A DNA stretch of 13,662 nt, from assembly GCA_016219145.1 (NCBI GenBank), contig JACRCG010000323.1:1-13662 (forward strand), written 5' to 3'. Each line of letters starts with the position of its first letter. Position 1 is the stretch's first letter. Source of the DNA: Deltaproteobacteria bacterium (lineage in GTDB: Bacteria > Desulfobacterota > Desulfuromonadia > Geobacterales > Pseudopelobacteraceae). Shown here one piece after another: positions 7,252-13,662 of this stretch. The position numbers were made by a program, and so were the translations under genes. The notes under the pieces were generated by a model. That model saw nothing but the letters and a program-made list of their open reading frames with translations. It did not search any database and had not been told where the DNA came from.

Positions 7252-8259
7252 TCAGGCCACCAGAAAACTCTCAACGCCGTTTTCGCTCATGTCATGAGTA
7301 ATCGAGAGGCGTTGCTCAGTGTTGTTGACACGCAGCTCAAGCGAACACGATGAACCTGGTTCGGCCCTGGTATAGCGTAATAGTATTCTGGCGGCCAGAT
7401 TATTAAGCTCGTCACCTTGTGCGCCGACGACAATCCCCACCGGGGTATTGCCGTCCAGCCATGTAATGGCCGCTTCATCCGGTTGCCTGGCCGCTTCAAG
7501 CAGATTGTTGTCCGACTCGTTTCGGCCGATTATGACTTTGCTCTCTTTTCCAATGCGGAAATGACGACCGATCTTGAGCAGACGAAAATCGCGCAGGTTC
7601 AGTTCGGCTGTATGCTCGAAGATATCCTTGATTTTGGGGACAAATGATAATTCTGTCAGCAGACAGCCGCCGGCCGGGCAGGGGTAGTTTGCAACGTCCA
7701 GTTCGTCGGCCAGGGTGAACAGATCCTTTCTGGAGCGACCTTTGATCGCCAGGAGTTTGCTGCGATCCACCCAGCCCTCTTTTTCCGGGATAGTCGGCTC
7801 AAAATGCTGAGCCGAAAGCGGCCTCAGCAGCAGTCCTTCCAGCCCGCTTTCCCGCTCGATCACTCGCAGGGTATCACGCCGCTGGCTCATCGGTCTCTGG
7901 CCGAGCACCTCGCCGGTGATGATGAAATCGGCGCCGCTTTCCAGCATGTACTCTTTTGCTTTGCGCAGCAGGTAGATGCGGCAGTCCACACACGGGTTCA
8001 CCCCTTTGCCGTAACCGTGGCTGGGATTGCGTACAATTTCAAGATAGTCGAGTCCCTTGTGTACAACCTTGATGGGTATGTCAAATTCCTGGGCAACGCG
8101 AACAGCTTCCGATTTACAGCCGGCATTTTTACCGGTACAGGTGCAGAATGGGGAAGTGAAATTCAGGGCTTCAACTTCAATGCCCATGTCGAGCATCATT
8201 TTAACAGCCAAGGTGGAGTCGAGTCCCCCTGATAGCAGGGCAACGGCTTTGCGTTTCAT
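7252..8259 (-). CDS. ThiI/MnmA-like PP-loop tRNA sulfurtransferase with NFACT-R-like tail
   Basis: A 335-aa protein with an N-terminal PP-loop ATPase domain (SGGLDS at 10-15), as in enzymes that adenylate tRNA uridines for thiolation. It is often annotated as ThiI- or MnmA-like. Cysteines are conspicuous: C39-T-C41 and C48, N-P-C90-V-D-C93, and C194-P-A-G-G-C199; any of these could hold the persulfide or a metal centre (inference). GEVLGQRPMSQRRDTL is a recognisable block of this subgroup. From about 215 on, KIGRHFRIGKESKVIIGRN followed by NLLEAA resembles the NFACT-R RNA-binding domain found fused to such enzymes. The canonical THUMP domain of ThiI is absent. I start at the ATG at 8259, with AGGAG (8265-8269) five bases upstream. 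The open frame extends 93 codons further, but that part looks non-coding. The FHA gene lies 53 nt downstream on the same strand. The exact modified nucleoside is unknown. Confidence 0.85.
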   Translation of the reverse strand: MKRKAVALLSGGLDSTLAVKMMLDMGIEVEALNFTSPFCTCTGKNAGCKSEAVRVAQEFDIPIKVVHKGLDYLEIVRNPSHGYGKGVNPCVDCRIYLLRKAKEYMLESGADFIITGEVLGQRPMSQRRDTLRVIERESGLEGLLLRPLSAQHFEPTIPEKEGWVDRSKLLAIKGRSRKDLFTLADELDVANYPCPAGGCLLTELSFVPKIKDIFEHTAELNLRDFRLLKIGRHFRIGKESKVIIGRNESDNNLLEAARQPDEAAITWLDGNTPVGIVVGAQGDELNNLAARILLRYTRAEPGSSCSLELRVNNTEQRLSITHDMSENGVESFLVA

Positions 8260-8383
8260 GTAATCTCCTGAGGCTCCATGCGGTGACTTATCTCGTAGTG
8301 TCGGAATCACTTCACAGGACCGATTTTTTTTGAGGCTAACATGGCGGGTAGCGGATGTAAAGAGGAGTGTCAACTCGGGACGC

Positions 8384-8412
8384 TTGAGCTTATCTACGCT
8401 TTTGGGTATTGT
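8384..8412 (+). promoter_or_regulatory. Possible sigma-70 promoter for the HD/TPR/peptide-transporter operon
   Basis: The 170-nt divergent gap between the sulfurtransferase and HD genes contains, on the + strand, TTGAGC (8384-8389), a 17-nt spacer and TATTGT (8407-8412). Each box matches consensus at four of six positions. Predicted initiation near 8419 would exclude the most upstream start (TTG at 8409) and fits a start at 8430, 8442 or 8448. The rest of the gap holds a run of eight T (8326-8333) and the ribosome site of the divergent gene, and nothing else I recognise. Confidence 0.4.
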
Positions 8413-8429
8413 GGGAACAGCGAATATGT

Positions 8430-9002
8430 ATGTACCTGGGGGTGTTTGTGTGGGCTGATCAACTTCTTGCTCGATATCTTGAAGGGCGTTCTCTGGAAAT
8501 TGTGCTTGAACACAGCCGCCTGGTGGCGTGTCTGGCACTGGATGTGTGTACGCATGTGGGGCTGTCCGGCCCGGATCGGATATTCATTGAAGAGGCTGCA
8601 CTTCTGCATGACATCGGAGTCTGCCGGGTAAATGCTCCGGAACTGGGCCTGCACGGAGCGCATCCATATATTGTGCATGGAGTGCTTGGTCGGGCTATTC
8701 TCGAAAAGGAAGGTTACCCTCTGCATGCGCTGGTATGTGAACGTCATACCGGAGTTGGTTTGACGGTGTCCGATATTTTGAAGCAGAATCTGCCGCTGCC
8801 CCCGCGTGACATGTGTCCGGTTTCACTGCCTGAACAAATTATCTGCTATGCGGACCTGTTTTACTCGAAAAATCCCGCAAAAATTTCGCAGAAAAAATCA
8901 CCGGAACAGGTGCGAAAAAAACTGCTTGCTTTTGGAGAAGATAAAGTCAGGATATTTGACGACTGGAGTCGAAGTTTCTCTAAACTCCGACAAGAGCCGT
9001 GA
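8430..9002 (+). CDS. HD-domain (HDIG) phosphohydrolase-like protein
   Basis: A 190-aa soluble protein of the HD superfamily, probably a metal-dependent phosphohydrolase of unknown substrate. Visible residues are H28 in VLEHSRLVACLALDV, H60-D61-I62-G63 in EEAALLHDIGVCRVNAPELG, a run of histidines in LHGAHPYIVHGVLG, ERHTG, and a late Asp in EQIICYADLFYSKNP; all fit a small stand-alone HD protein. The start is uncertain. The ATG at 8430 has only a weak GGAA upstream. GTG at 8448, just after a G-rich GGGGGTG, gives a protein beginning near WADQLLARYL, where homology should start. It is the first gene of a + strand run with the TPR lipoprotein (25 nt gap) and the peptide-binding protein. I cannot tell a nucleotide substrate from another phosphoester. 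Confidence 0.82.
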   Translation: MYLGVFVWADQLLARYLEGRSLEIVLEHSRLVACLALDVCTHVGLSGPDRIFIEEAALLHDIGVCRVNAPELGLHGAHPYIVHGVLGRAILEKEGYPLHALVCERHTGVGLTVSDILKQNLPLPPRDMCPVSLPEQIICYADLFYSKNPAKISQKKSPEQVRKKLLAFGEDKVRIFDDWSRSFSKLRQEP

Positions 9003-9027
9003 CCCTGCTAGGAATAACAGTTTGACC

Positions 9028-10794
9028 ATGATATCTATTCATGCTAGTTATTGTCTTAAACTTATTAAGAAATGGAATGCCTCCCAGATGCTGCAGCGCT
9101 TGATAATATATCTGTCATTCATGACGCTGGCTGCCTGCGCAGCCGGCACACCTCACACCGATTTTGACGAGTCCGCTCCCCCCAGGGTTTTTGACCGCCA
9201 CTCCAGATCCCTGTATCTATTTTCCCGAGCACGTCTTGCTACCCATGAGGGTGATTTCCCCACTGCCCTGAACCACCTGCGCAATGCCATTGAACTTGAT
9301 CCGGGATCTGCGATCCTGCATGCCGAGGTTGCAGATATCAAGCTCAAGATAGGCCAGGTCGCCGAGTCGCTGGAATACATTAAAAAATCAATCAAACTTG
9401 ACCCTTCCTACAGGCCTCCATATGTAATGGCTGGAATACTGATGTCTTCAGCCGGCAAGGATTGGGAGGCGGCCGACTATCTTCGCAAAGCCCTCAAACT
9501 TGATCCGACGAAGGAGGATGCATACCTGCATCTTTCTCTTGCCCTGACCCGGCTGTTTGAATATGAAGAGGCAGTTTCAAGCCTGAAAGCTCTTGTGAAA
9601 GTCAATCCCGATTCAGTCCTGGGTTATTACTATCTTGGACGAACCTATAGCCAGATGAAGCTCTATCGGGACGCGCTCGGATATTTCAAGAAAACTCTCG
9701 AACTCCGTCCCGAGTTTGATCAGGCCGCCATAGATATGGCTGCAACCTATGAAGCGGCCGGCGATTATTCCGAGGCCATTGAAAGCTACCGCAGCCAGCT
9801 TGATCAGGATGAAAACCGTGGGGTTGTCCTGCAAAGACTGATTCAACTCCTGATACAGCAGCGCCGTTTTGGTGAAGCGCTGGAATATCTGAAAGCCTCT
9901 GTCAAGTCCGGATACGGCGGCAATGAGATCCTGCGGAAAATGGGTCTGGTACATATTGAACTGGAGCAGTTTGACGAGGCGATTGCCATATTCAGGGAGA
10001 TGCTGGAAAAGGATCCGTCCGCCCATCATATTAGGCTTTATCTGGGGATCGCTTTTGAAGAAAAAGGAGATCTTGAGAGCGCCTTGGCAGAGTTTACAAA
10101 AATATCTCACGGCTCTGCGCCATATCTGGAGGCGATCGGACACATCGCTTTCATTCTCAAGGAAAAGGGCAAGCCGGAACAGGCCATTGAAATACTCAAA
10201 GAGACCATTGCTTCCAACGCTCGCCAGGTAGAGCTTTATCTGAATCTGGCGTCTCTGTACGAATCAATTGATAAAGCTGATGTCGGTCTTGATTTCCTGT
10301 CCAGAAACGAACATCTCTTTCCGGCCGAACCGCGCTACCATTTCCGCATCGGAGTGCTACTGGACAAGCTTGGCAAGCGCGCCGAGTCAATCGAGGTGAT
10401 GAAAAAAGTTCTGACCATCAACCCCAGGGACGCCCAGGCGCTCAACTATTTGGGGTACTCCTATGCCGAAATGGGCATCAATCTTGAGGAAGCCCTCAAG
10501 TATCTCAAGCTGGCGGTAGAAATCCGCCCCAATGATGCCTTTATTCTGGATAGTCTCGGCTGGGTCTACTACAAGCTGAAACGCTATGATGATGCTGTCA
10601 GGCTCCTGGAGGATGCTTTCAGCCTGATAAACGATGATGCCACCATCGCCGAACATCTGGCGGATGCCTATGCCGCCAGGCGAGAGTACAAAAAAGCTCT
10701 TAAGCAGTACCGCAAGGCTCAGGAGATAGATCCTGACCGCAAGGAACTGGCTGACAAGATCCGCAGATTCAAAGGGGAGCATGGCGAAAAATGA
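9028..10794 (+). CDS. TPR-repeat lipoprotein
   Basis: A 588-aa predicted lipoprotein with about 15 consecutive tetratricopeptide units from residue 60 to the end, many ending in a LDP/INP-type turn, as in YLRKALKLDP. TPR superhelices bind other proteins, so a scaffolding or assembly role at the envelope is likely, though no specific partner is visible. The N-terminus has positive charges (KLIKK), a hydrophobic stretch and a lipobox L34-A-A-C37, so cleavage and lipidation at C37 is expected. The reading frame is open back to 8806, but that part overlaps the HD gene and looks non-coding. I chose the ATG at 9028; TTG at 9022 (AGGA at 9010-9013 is better spaced for it) and ATG at 9088 are alternatives, and all keep the lipobox. 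The stop overlaps the next gene's ATG by four bases (ATGA), indicating tight coupling. Confidence 0.88.
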   Translation: MISIHASYCLKLIKKWNASQMLQRLIIYLSFMTLAACAAGTPHTDFDESAPPRVFDRHSRSLYLFSRARLATHEGDFPTALNHLRNAIELDPGSAILHAEVADIKLKIGQVAESLEYIKKSIKLDPSYRPPYVMAGILMSSAGKDWEAADYLRKALKLDPTKEDAYLHLSLALTRLFEYEEAVSSLKALVKVNPDSVLGYYYLGRTYSQMKLYRDALGYFKKTLELRPEFDQAAIDMAATYEAAGDYSEAIESYRSQLDQDENRGVVLQRLIQLLIQQRRFGEALEYLKASVKSGYGGNEILRKMGLVHIELEQFDEAIAIFREMLEKDPSAHHIRLYLGIAFEEKGDLESALAEFTKISHGSAPYLEAIGHIAFILKEKGKPEQAIEILKETIASNARQVELYLNLASLYESIDKADVGLDFLSRNEHLFPAEPRYHFRIGVLLDKLGKRAESIEVMKKVLTINPRDAQALNYLGYSYAEMGINLEEALKYLKLAVEIRPNDAFILDSLGWVYYKLKRYDDAVRLLEDAFSLINDDATIAEHLADAYAARREYKKALKQYRKAQEIDPDRKELADKIRRFKGEHGEK

Positions 10795-12422
10795 GATCTC
10801 CGGCGGGAAGCAGCCTGCTGATCTTCCTGCTGTGCGCCTGTTTTCTGGCCGCCTGCACAGAATCGGAGTCATTAAAAACAGCTGCTGTCCGCCTGGATTC
10901 ATCCCCCCCGGTAACCGGTGATGCGCTTGTTGAAGGTACTATCGGTGAAGCTTCGACGCTTATCCCCATTCTTGCTACCGACTCATCCTCCCATGCCGTT
11001 GCCGGTCAGGTCTATAACGGCCTGGTAAAATATGACAAAAACCTGACTATCGTCGGTGATCTGGCGAAGTCGTTTGACATCTCCAGGGACGGCCTGACTA
11101 TCACTTTTCATCTGCATAACGGCGTAAAATGGCACGATGGGGCACCCTTTACCGCCCGTGACGTACTCTATACCTATCGCGTTACGATTGATCCCAAAAC
11201 ACCAACCGCATACGCCGAGGATTTCAAACAAGTCAAGTCGATCTCTGCCCCGGATCAGCATACCGTCCGTGTGACCTACGACAAGCCGTTTGCCCCGGCC
11301 CTGGCATCCTGGGGTATGAACATTCTGCCTGCCCATCTGCTGGAAGGGCAGGACATCACTAAAAGCCCTCTGGCCCGCAAGCCGGTCGGCACCGGGCCCT
11401 AACGCTTCAAGTAGTGGATTTCGGGCCAGAAGATCGTGCTGGAGGCCAACCAGGAGTATTTCGAAGGGCGTCCATACATTGATCGCTACATTTACCGTAT
11501 CATTCCGGACAGCTCCACTATGTACATGGAGTTAAAGGCAGGAGCTATCGACCTGATGAGCCTGACTCCGGTGCAATACTCCCGCCAGACTACAAACAAG
11601 CAGTTCACCTCACGCTTCAACAAGTACCGTTATCCCTCCTCCGGCTATCTCTATATGGGCTACAACCTGCGCCATCCGCTGTTCGGCGACAAGCGCATCC
11701 GTCAGGCCATGACCGCCGCCATAAACAAGGAAGAGCTGGTCCAGGGGGTGTTGTTCGGCATGGGGCAGAAGGCGCATGGGCCGATCGTGCCGGGGCGCTG
11801 GGCCTATAACCCGAATGTCAGGGATATTCCTTATGACCCAAGTCTGGCTGTCAGGCTGCTGGCGGAAGCCGGCTGGAAGGAAAAGAACAGTGACGGCATT
11901 CTGGTCAGGGATGGCAAGCCGTTTACTTTTACCATACTGACCAATCAGGGCAACCAGCAGCGGCTCATGTCGGCCCAGATCATCCAGCAGCGCCTGAAAC
12001 AGGTGGGGGTAGAGGTCAAGATCCGAATTGTGGAGTGGGCTACTTTTCTCAAGGAATTTATCGACAAAGGCAACTTCGAGGTGGTCATGCTGGGGTGGGG
12101 CACCTCTCAGGATCCGGACATGTACGATGTCTGGCACTCCAGCAAGACCAACCCGAGCGAGCTGAACTTTATCGGATACAAGAATCCGGAGGTTGATCGT
12201 TTGCTGGTGGAGGGGCGCGGCACTTTTGATATTGAGAAGCGCAAACGGGCCTACTTCAGGATTCAGGAGATCCTGGCGGACGAACAGCCCTATACCTTCC
12301 TGTATGTGCCGGATGCGCTGCCGGTTGTCAGCGCCCGGATCCGCGGAGTCGAACCGGCGCCGATAGGCATCGGCCACAACCAGATCAAATGGCATGTGCC
12401 GAAGAATGAGCAGGTTTATTAA
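10791..12422 (+). pseudogene. Family-5 peptide/solute-binding lipoprotein, interrupted by two in-frame stops
   Basis: The intact frame would encode a 543-residue extracytoplasmic solute-binding protein (SBP family 5) feeding an ABC importer of oligopeptides or nickel/sugar-like solutes. It starts with a lipoprotein signal (LLIFLLCACFLAAC, lipidated C22). Family features include EASTLIPILATDSSSHAVAGQVYNGL, then VKWHDGAPFTARDVLYTY, then GYNLRHPLFGDKRIRQAM. The same frame carries TAA at codon 204 (11400-11402) and TAG at codon 208 (11412-11414), in the normally conserved GTGPYrF motif: the sequence reads GTGP-stop-RFK-stop-WISGQ. There is no frameshift, and everything on both sides is intact and in phase. 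As written, the protein is truncated to 203 aa. A sequencing error or very recent inactivation is possible. It overlaps the TPR gene by 4 nt, and its permease lies beyond an inserted cassette. Confidence 0.88.
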
Positions 12423-12430
12423 GGGCGGCT

Positions 12431-12456
12431 CTCACAGAGCTCACAGAGGCACGGAG
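12431..12456 (+). repeat. Left terminal inverted repeat (three CACAGAG-type heptamers)
   Basis: CACAGAG occurs at 12433-12439 and 12442-12448, and the variant CACGGAG at 12450-12456. The first two lie in exact tandem 9-mers (CTCACAGAG). The variant G creates GGAG at 12453-12456, a Shine-Dalgarno-like sequence 11 nt before the nuclease-like gene's ATG. Confidence 0.9.
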
Positions 12457-12467
12457 AAAAACACTGG

Positions 12468-12845
12468 ATGAAGGCAAAAGAAAATTATGTAACCGGAGAG
12501 GTAATTGATTCATGTGTCAAAATCCACAAGATTTTAGGTCCTGGACTTCTTGAATCTGTTTATGAGACGGTATTGGCTTTTGAACTTAGATCCAGAGGAT
12601 TTAATGTTGCTCTTCAGGTGCCGGTTCCTGTCAATTATGAGGGGATAAGGCTTGAGGTCGGTTTTCGTTGTGACATGATTGTCAATGACCTTGTGATTGT
12701 AGAATTGAAATCTGTTGAAAATGTTTTACCAGTTCACAAGAAGCAGCTTTTGACTTATCTGAAGCTTACTGGTAAACGCCTTGGACTGCTGATTAATTTT
12801 AATAGCGAGCTCATGAAGGATGGTATTTTTCGTATTGCGAATTAA
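12468..12845 (+). CDS. GxxExxY-family protein with PD-(D/E)XK nuclease-like residues
   Basis: A 125-aa protein of the GxxExxY family. The name motif is visible as G26-L-L-E29-S-V-Y32, with E33 and the upstream VIDSCVKIHKILGPG. A nuclease-type core follows: D69 in GFRCDMIV, E79-L-K81 in IVELKSV, and Q93-xxx-Y97 in KKQLLTYL, as in RecB-like PD-(D/E)XK enzymes. The residues needed for metal-dependent DNA cleavage thus appear present, but activity and biological role in this family are not established to my knowledge. The ATG at 12468 is preceded by GGAG from the left inverted repeat. Low GC and its position between transporter genes point to acquisition by transfer. No partner gene such as an antitoxin or transposase lies inside the cassette. 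Confidence 0.88.
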   Translation: MKAKENYVTGEVIDSCVKIHKILGPGLLESVYETVLAFELRSRGFNVALQVPVPVNYEGIRLEVGFRCDMIVNDLVIVELKSVENVLPVHKKQLLTYLKLTGKRLGLLINFNSELMKDGIFRIAN

Positions 12846-12849
12846 TCCA

Positions 12850-12875
12850 CTCTGTGTCTCTGTGAGCTCTGTGAG
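12850..12875 (-). repeat. Right terminal inverted repeat (three CTCTGTG heptamers)
   Basis: CTCTGTG occurs at 12850-12856, 12858-12864 and 12867-12873, all exact, and the whole is the reverse complement of the left repeat except at two positions. Its outer edge supplies GTGAG (12871-12875), six bases before the permease ATG and the only Shine-Dalgarno-like sequence there. Confidence 0.9.
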
Positions 12876-12881
12876 ATAACA

Positions 12882-13662
12882 ATGTCAGCCTATCTTCTGA
12901 AAAGAATATTGATGCTTATCCCGCTGATGATCGGCATTACCCTGATCACTTTTTCGGTCATTCACCTGGCGCCGGGTGAGCCGGTCGAGATGCAGATGGC
13001 CATGAACCCCAAAGTGGGCAAGGAGGCCAGGGAGCGTCTGAAGAAATTCTACGGTCTGGACAAGCCGCTGCACGAGCAGTACTTCACCTGGGTCGGCAAG
13101 CTGGCCCGCCTTGATCTGGGGCGCTCTTTCTCGTCCGATAACCGCCCGGTTGTTGACAAGATCAAGGAGCGACTTCCGGTCACGATCTCGCTGAATATCA
13201 TCGCTCTGATTCTGGAATTCGGGCTGGCGATACCGATCGGCATTCTGGCTGCAACCCGCCGTGATACCTGGCTGGACAAGGGTATTACCGTCTTCGTTTT
13301 CATCGGTTTTGCCGTGCCGACTTTCTGGCTGGCGCTGCTGCTGATGTATTTTTTCGGAGTAAAGCTGAGCTGGCTCCCTATCTCCGGGCTGCATACTCTG
13401 GGGAGTGATTCCTGGGGGACTCTGCGATACCTTTGGGACATGGCCAAACATCTGATCATGCCGGTCATGGTGGCTTCTTTCGGCAGCCTGGCCGGACTTT
13501 CGCGCTATATGCGCTCAGCCATGCTGAACGTCATCAGCCAGGATTATATCACCACCGCCCGGGCCAAGGGTCTTTCCGAGCGGGTGGTGATCTACAAGCA
13601 TGCTCTGAGAAATGCCCTGCTGCCGCTCATAACACTGCTCGGCTTTTCCATCCCCGGCCTGA
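12882..13662 (+). CDS. Peptide-type ABC transporter permease (DppB/OppB family), 3' end outside window
   Basis: The first 260 residues of an inner-membrane permease of the DppB/OppB family, which forms half of the channel through which a binding protein delivers peptides or similar solutes. The first membrane segment is at about 9-30 (LMLIPLMIGITLITFSVIHL). The family block GLDKPLHEQYFTW spans 58-70, LDLGRSF lies at 77-83 and LPVTISLN at 98-105. Further hydrophobic segments lie at about 103-124, 135-161 and 190-206. The coupling loop that contacts the ATPase is visible at about 221-250 (DYITTARAKGLSERVVIYK, then HALRNALLP), with its conserved Gly at 230. The frame is open to the window edge. 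The ATG at 12882 lies 6 nt beyond the right inverted repeat of the inserted cassette. The cognate binding protein upstream carries two stops, so the transporter may be impaired. Confidence 0.93.
   Translation, partial: MSAYLLKRILMLIPLMIGITLITFSVIHLAPGEPVEMQMAMNPKVGKEARERLKKFYGLDKPLHEQYFTWVGKLARLDLGRSFSSDNRPVVDKIKERLPVTISLNIIALILEFGLAIPIGILAATRRDTWLDKGITVFVFIGFAVPTFWLALLLMYFFGVKLSWLPISGLHTLGSDSWGTLRYLWDMAKHLIMPVMVASFGSLAGLSRYMRSAMLNVISQDYITTARAKGLSERVVIYKHALRNALLPLITLLGFSIPGL

Larger units (their letters stand above)
12430..12876. mobile_element. Compact inverted-repeat cassette carrying a GxxExxY nuclease-like gene
   Basis: About 447 bp bounded by 26-bp terminal inverted repeats that match at 24 of 26 positions (27 bp with one more outer pair). 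They enclose a single AT-rich gene with no transposase. The left end begins 8 nt after the binding-protein stop, and the right end finishes 5 nt before the permease start, so the cassette sits exactly between two genes that normally adjoin. Hand count gives about 39% GC for 12481-12840, against 58% (13021-13080) and 67% (11761-11820) in sampled neighbours. No clear target-site duplication is visible. Mobility is inferred from structure; the boundaries are seen directly. Confidence 0.75.

Noticed and set aside
7221..7252. Hairpin AGCTGG/CCAGCT plus a T-run read as a + strand terminator
   Set aside because: The stem is only six base pairs with a 13-nt loop, and no + strand gene precedes it; the same bases form a strong - strand promoter.
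8368..8373. TTGACA on the - strand as a promoter for the ThiI-like gene
   Set aside because: At 16 to 18 nt spacing the downstream hexamer (TACCCG or neighbours) does not resemble a -10 box.
8260..8538. 93-codon N-terminal extension of the ThiI-like gene
   Set aside because: The ATG at 8259 has a well-placed AGGAG and begins directly with the PP-loop strand; the extension overlaps the divergent HD gene and looks non-coding.
8806..9027. N-terminal extension of the TPR protein into the HD gene
   Set aside because: It overlaps the HD frame by nearly 200 bases and would bury the lipoprotein signal about 110 residues inside the protein.
11391..11420. Frameshift or programmed recoding explaining the binding-protein break
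   Set aside because: Sequence before and after the two stops is in the same frame, so no shift is needed, and I see no recoding signal such as a slippery run or an evident selenocysteine-type hairpin.
11610..12395. Long - strand open frame (261 aa) opposite the binding-protein gene
   Set aside because: It is the antisense shadow of a GC-rich, clearly family-like + strand frame; its translation shows no recognisable domain or start signal.
11436..12422. Independent 328-aa gene starting at GTG 11436
   Set aside because: It is the same frame and the direct continuation of the upstream binding-protein fragment, with no ribosome site; it is the C-terminal part of one broken gene.
12431..12875. 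CTCTGTG repeats as a CRISPR array
   Set aside because: The units are seven bases, nearly contiguous, and occur as two inverted clusters flanking a gene; there are no spacers.
12885..13451. - strand open frames (188 and 139 aa) at the right end
   Set aside because: They lie opposite the permease gene, whose + strand translation has the conserved coupling loop; the antisense products are low-complexity and unrecognisable.

Overview
The window looks like chromosome from a Desulfuromonadales/Geobacteraceae-type bacterium. This is inferred from gene types and protein style: a split glycine decarboxylase subunit, a ThiI-like sulfurtransferase with an RNA-binding tail, a CHASE2-Ser/Thr kinase and a long TPR lipoprotein. 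No rRNA or marker gene is present to confirm it. I see no tRNA, rRNA or CRISPR array. Both edges cut genes: gcvPB on the left and a peptide-type ABC permease on the right.

Region 1 (1-2801, + strand): the 3' end of gcvPB, then two HD-superfamily nucleotide hydrolases placed almost stop-to-start, a dGTPase-like protein and a YfbR-like 5'-deoxynucleotidase. Together they could turn dNTPs and dNMPs into nucleosides. Region 2 (2859-7198): a phospho-signalling group. A membrane CHASE2-Ser/Thr kinase is followed 3 nt later by a PP2C phosphatase, and an FHA-domain protein converges on them from the - strand. Writer, eraser and reader of Ser/Thr phosphorylation therefore sit side by side. The FHA gene has its own near-consensus sigma-70 promoter, placed so that transcription should begin at or next to the ATG, and its coding region contains a perfect 17-bp inverted repeat.

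Region 3 (7252-8259, - strand): a ThiI/MnmA-like PP-loop protein with several cysteine motifs and an NFACT-R-like C-terminus, upstream of the FHA gene on the same strand. Region 4 (8260-13662, + strand): an HD (HDIG) protein, a lipoprotein with about 15 TPR units, a family-5 peptide-binding lipoprotein broken by two in-frame stops four codons apart, and the first permease gene of the transporter.

The most unusual part is 12430-12876. A cassette of about 447 bp, bounded by near-perfect 26-bp terminal inverted repeats, lies between the binding-protein and permease genes. Each repeat is made of three CACAGAG/CTCTGTG heptamers. Its only gene encodes a GxxExxY-family protein with PD-(D/E)XK nuclease-type residues, and it is clearly AT-richer than its neighbours (about 39% GC by hand count over 12481-12840). 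No transposase is present. It looks like a compact mobile cassette whose ends also supply ribosome-binding-like sequence to its own gene and to the downstream permease.
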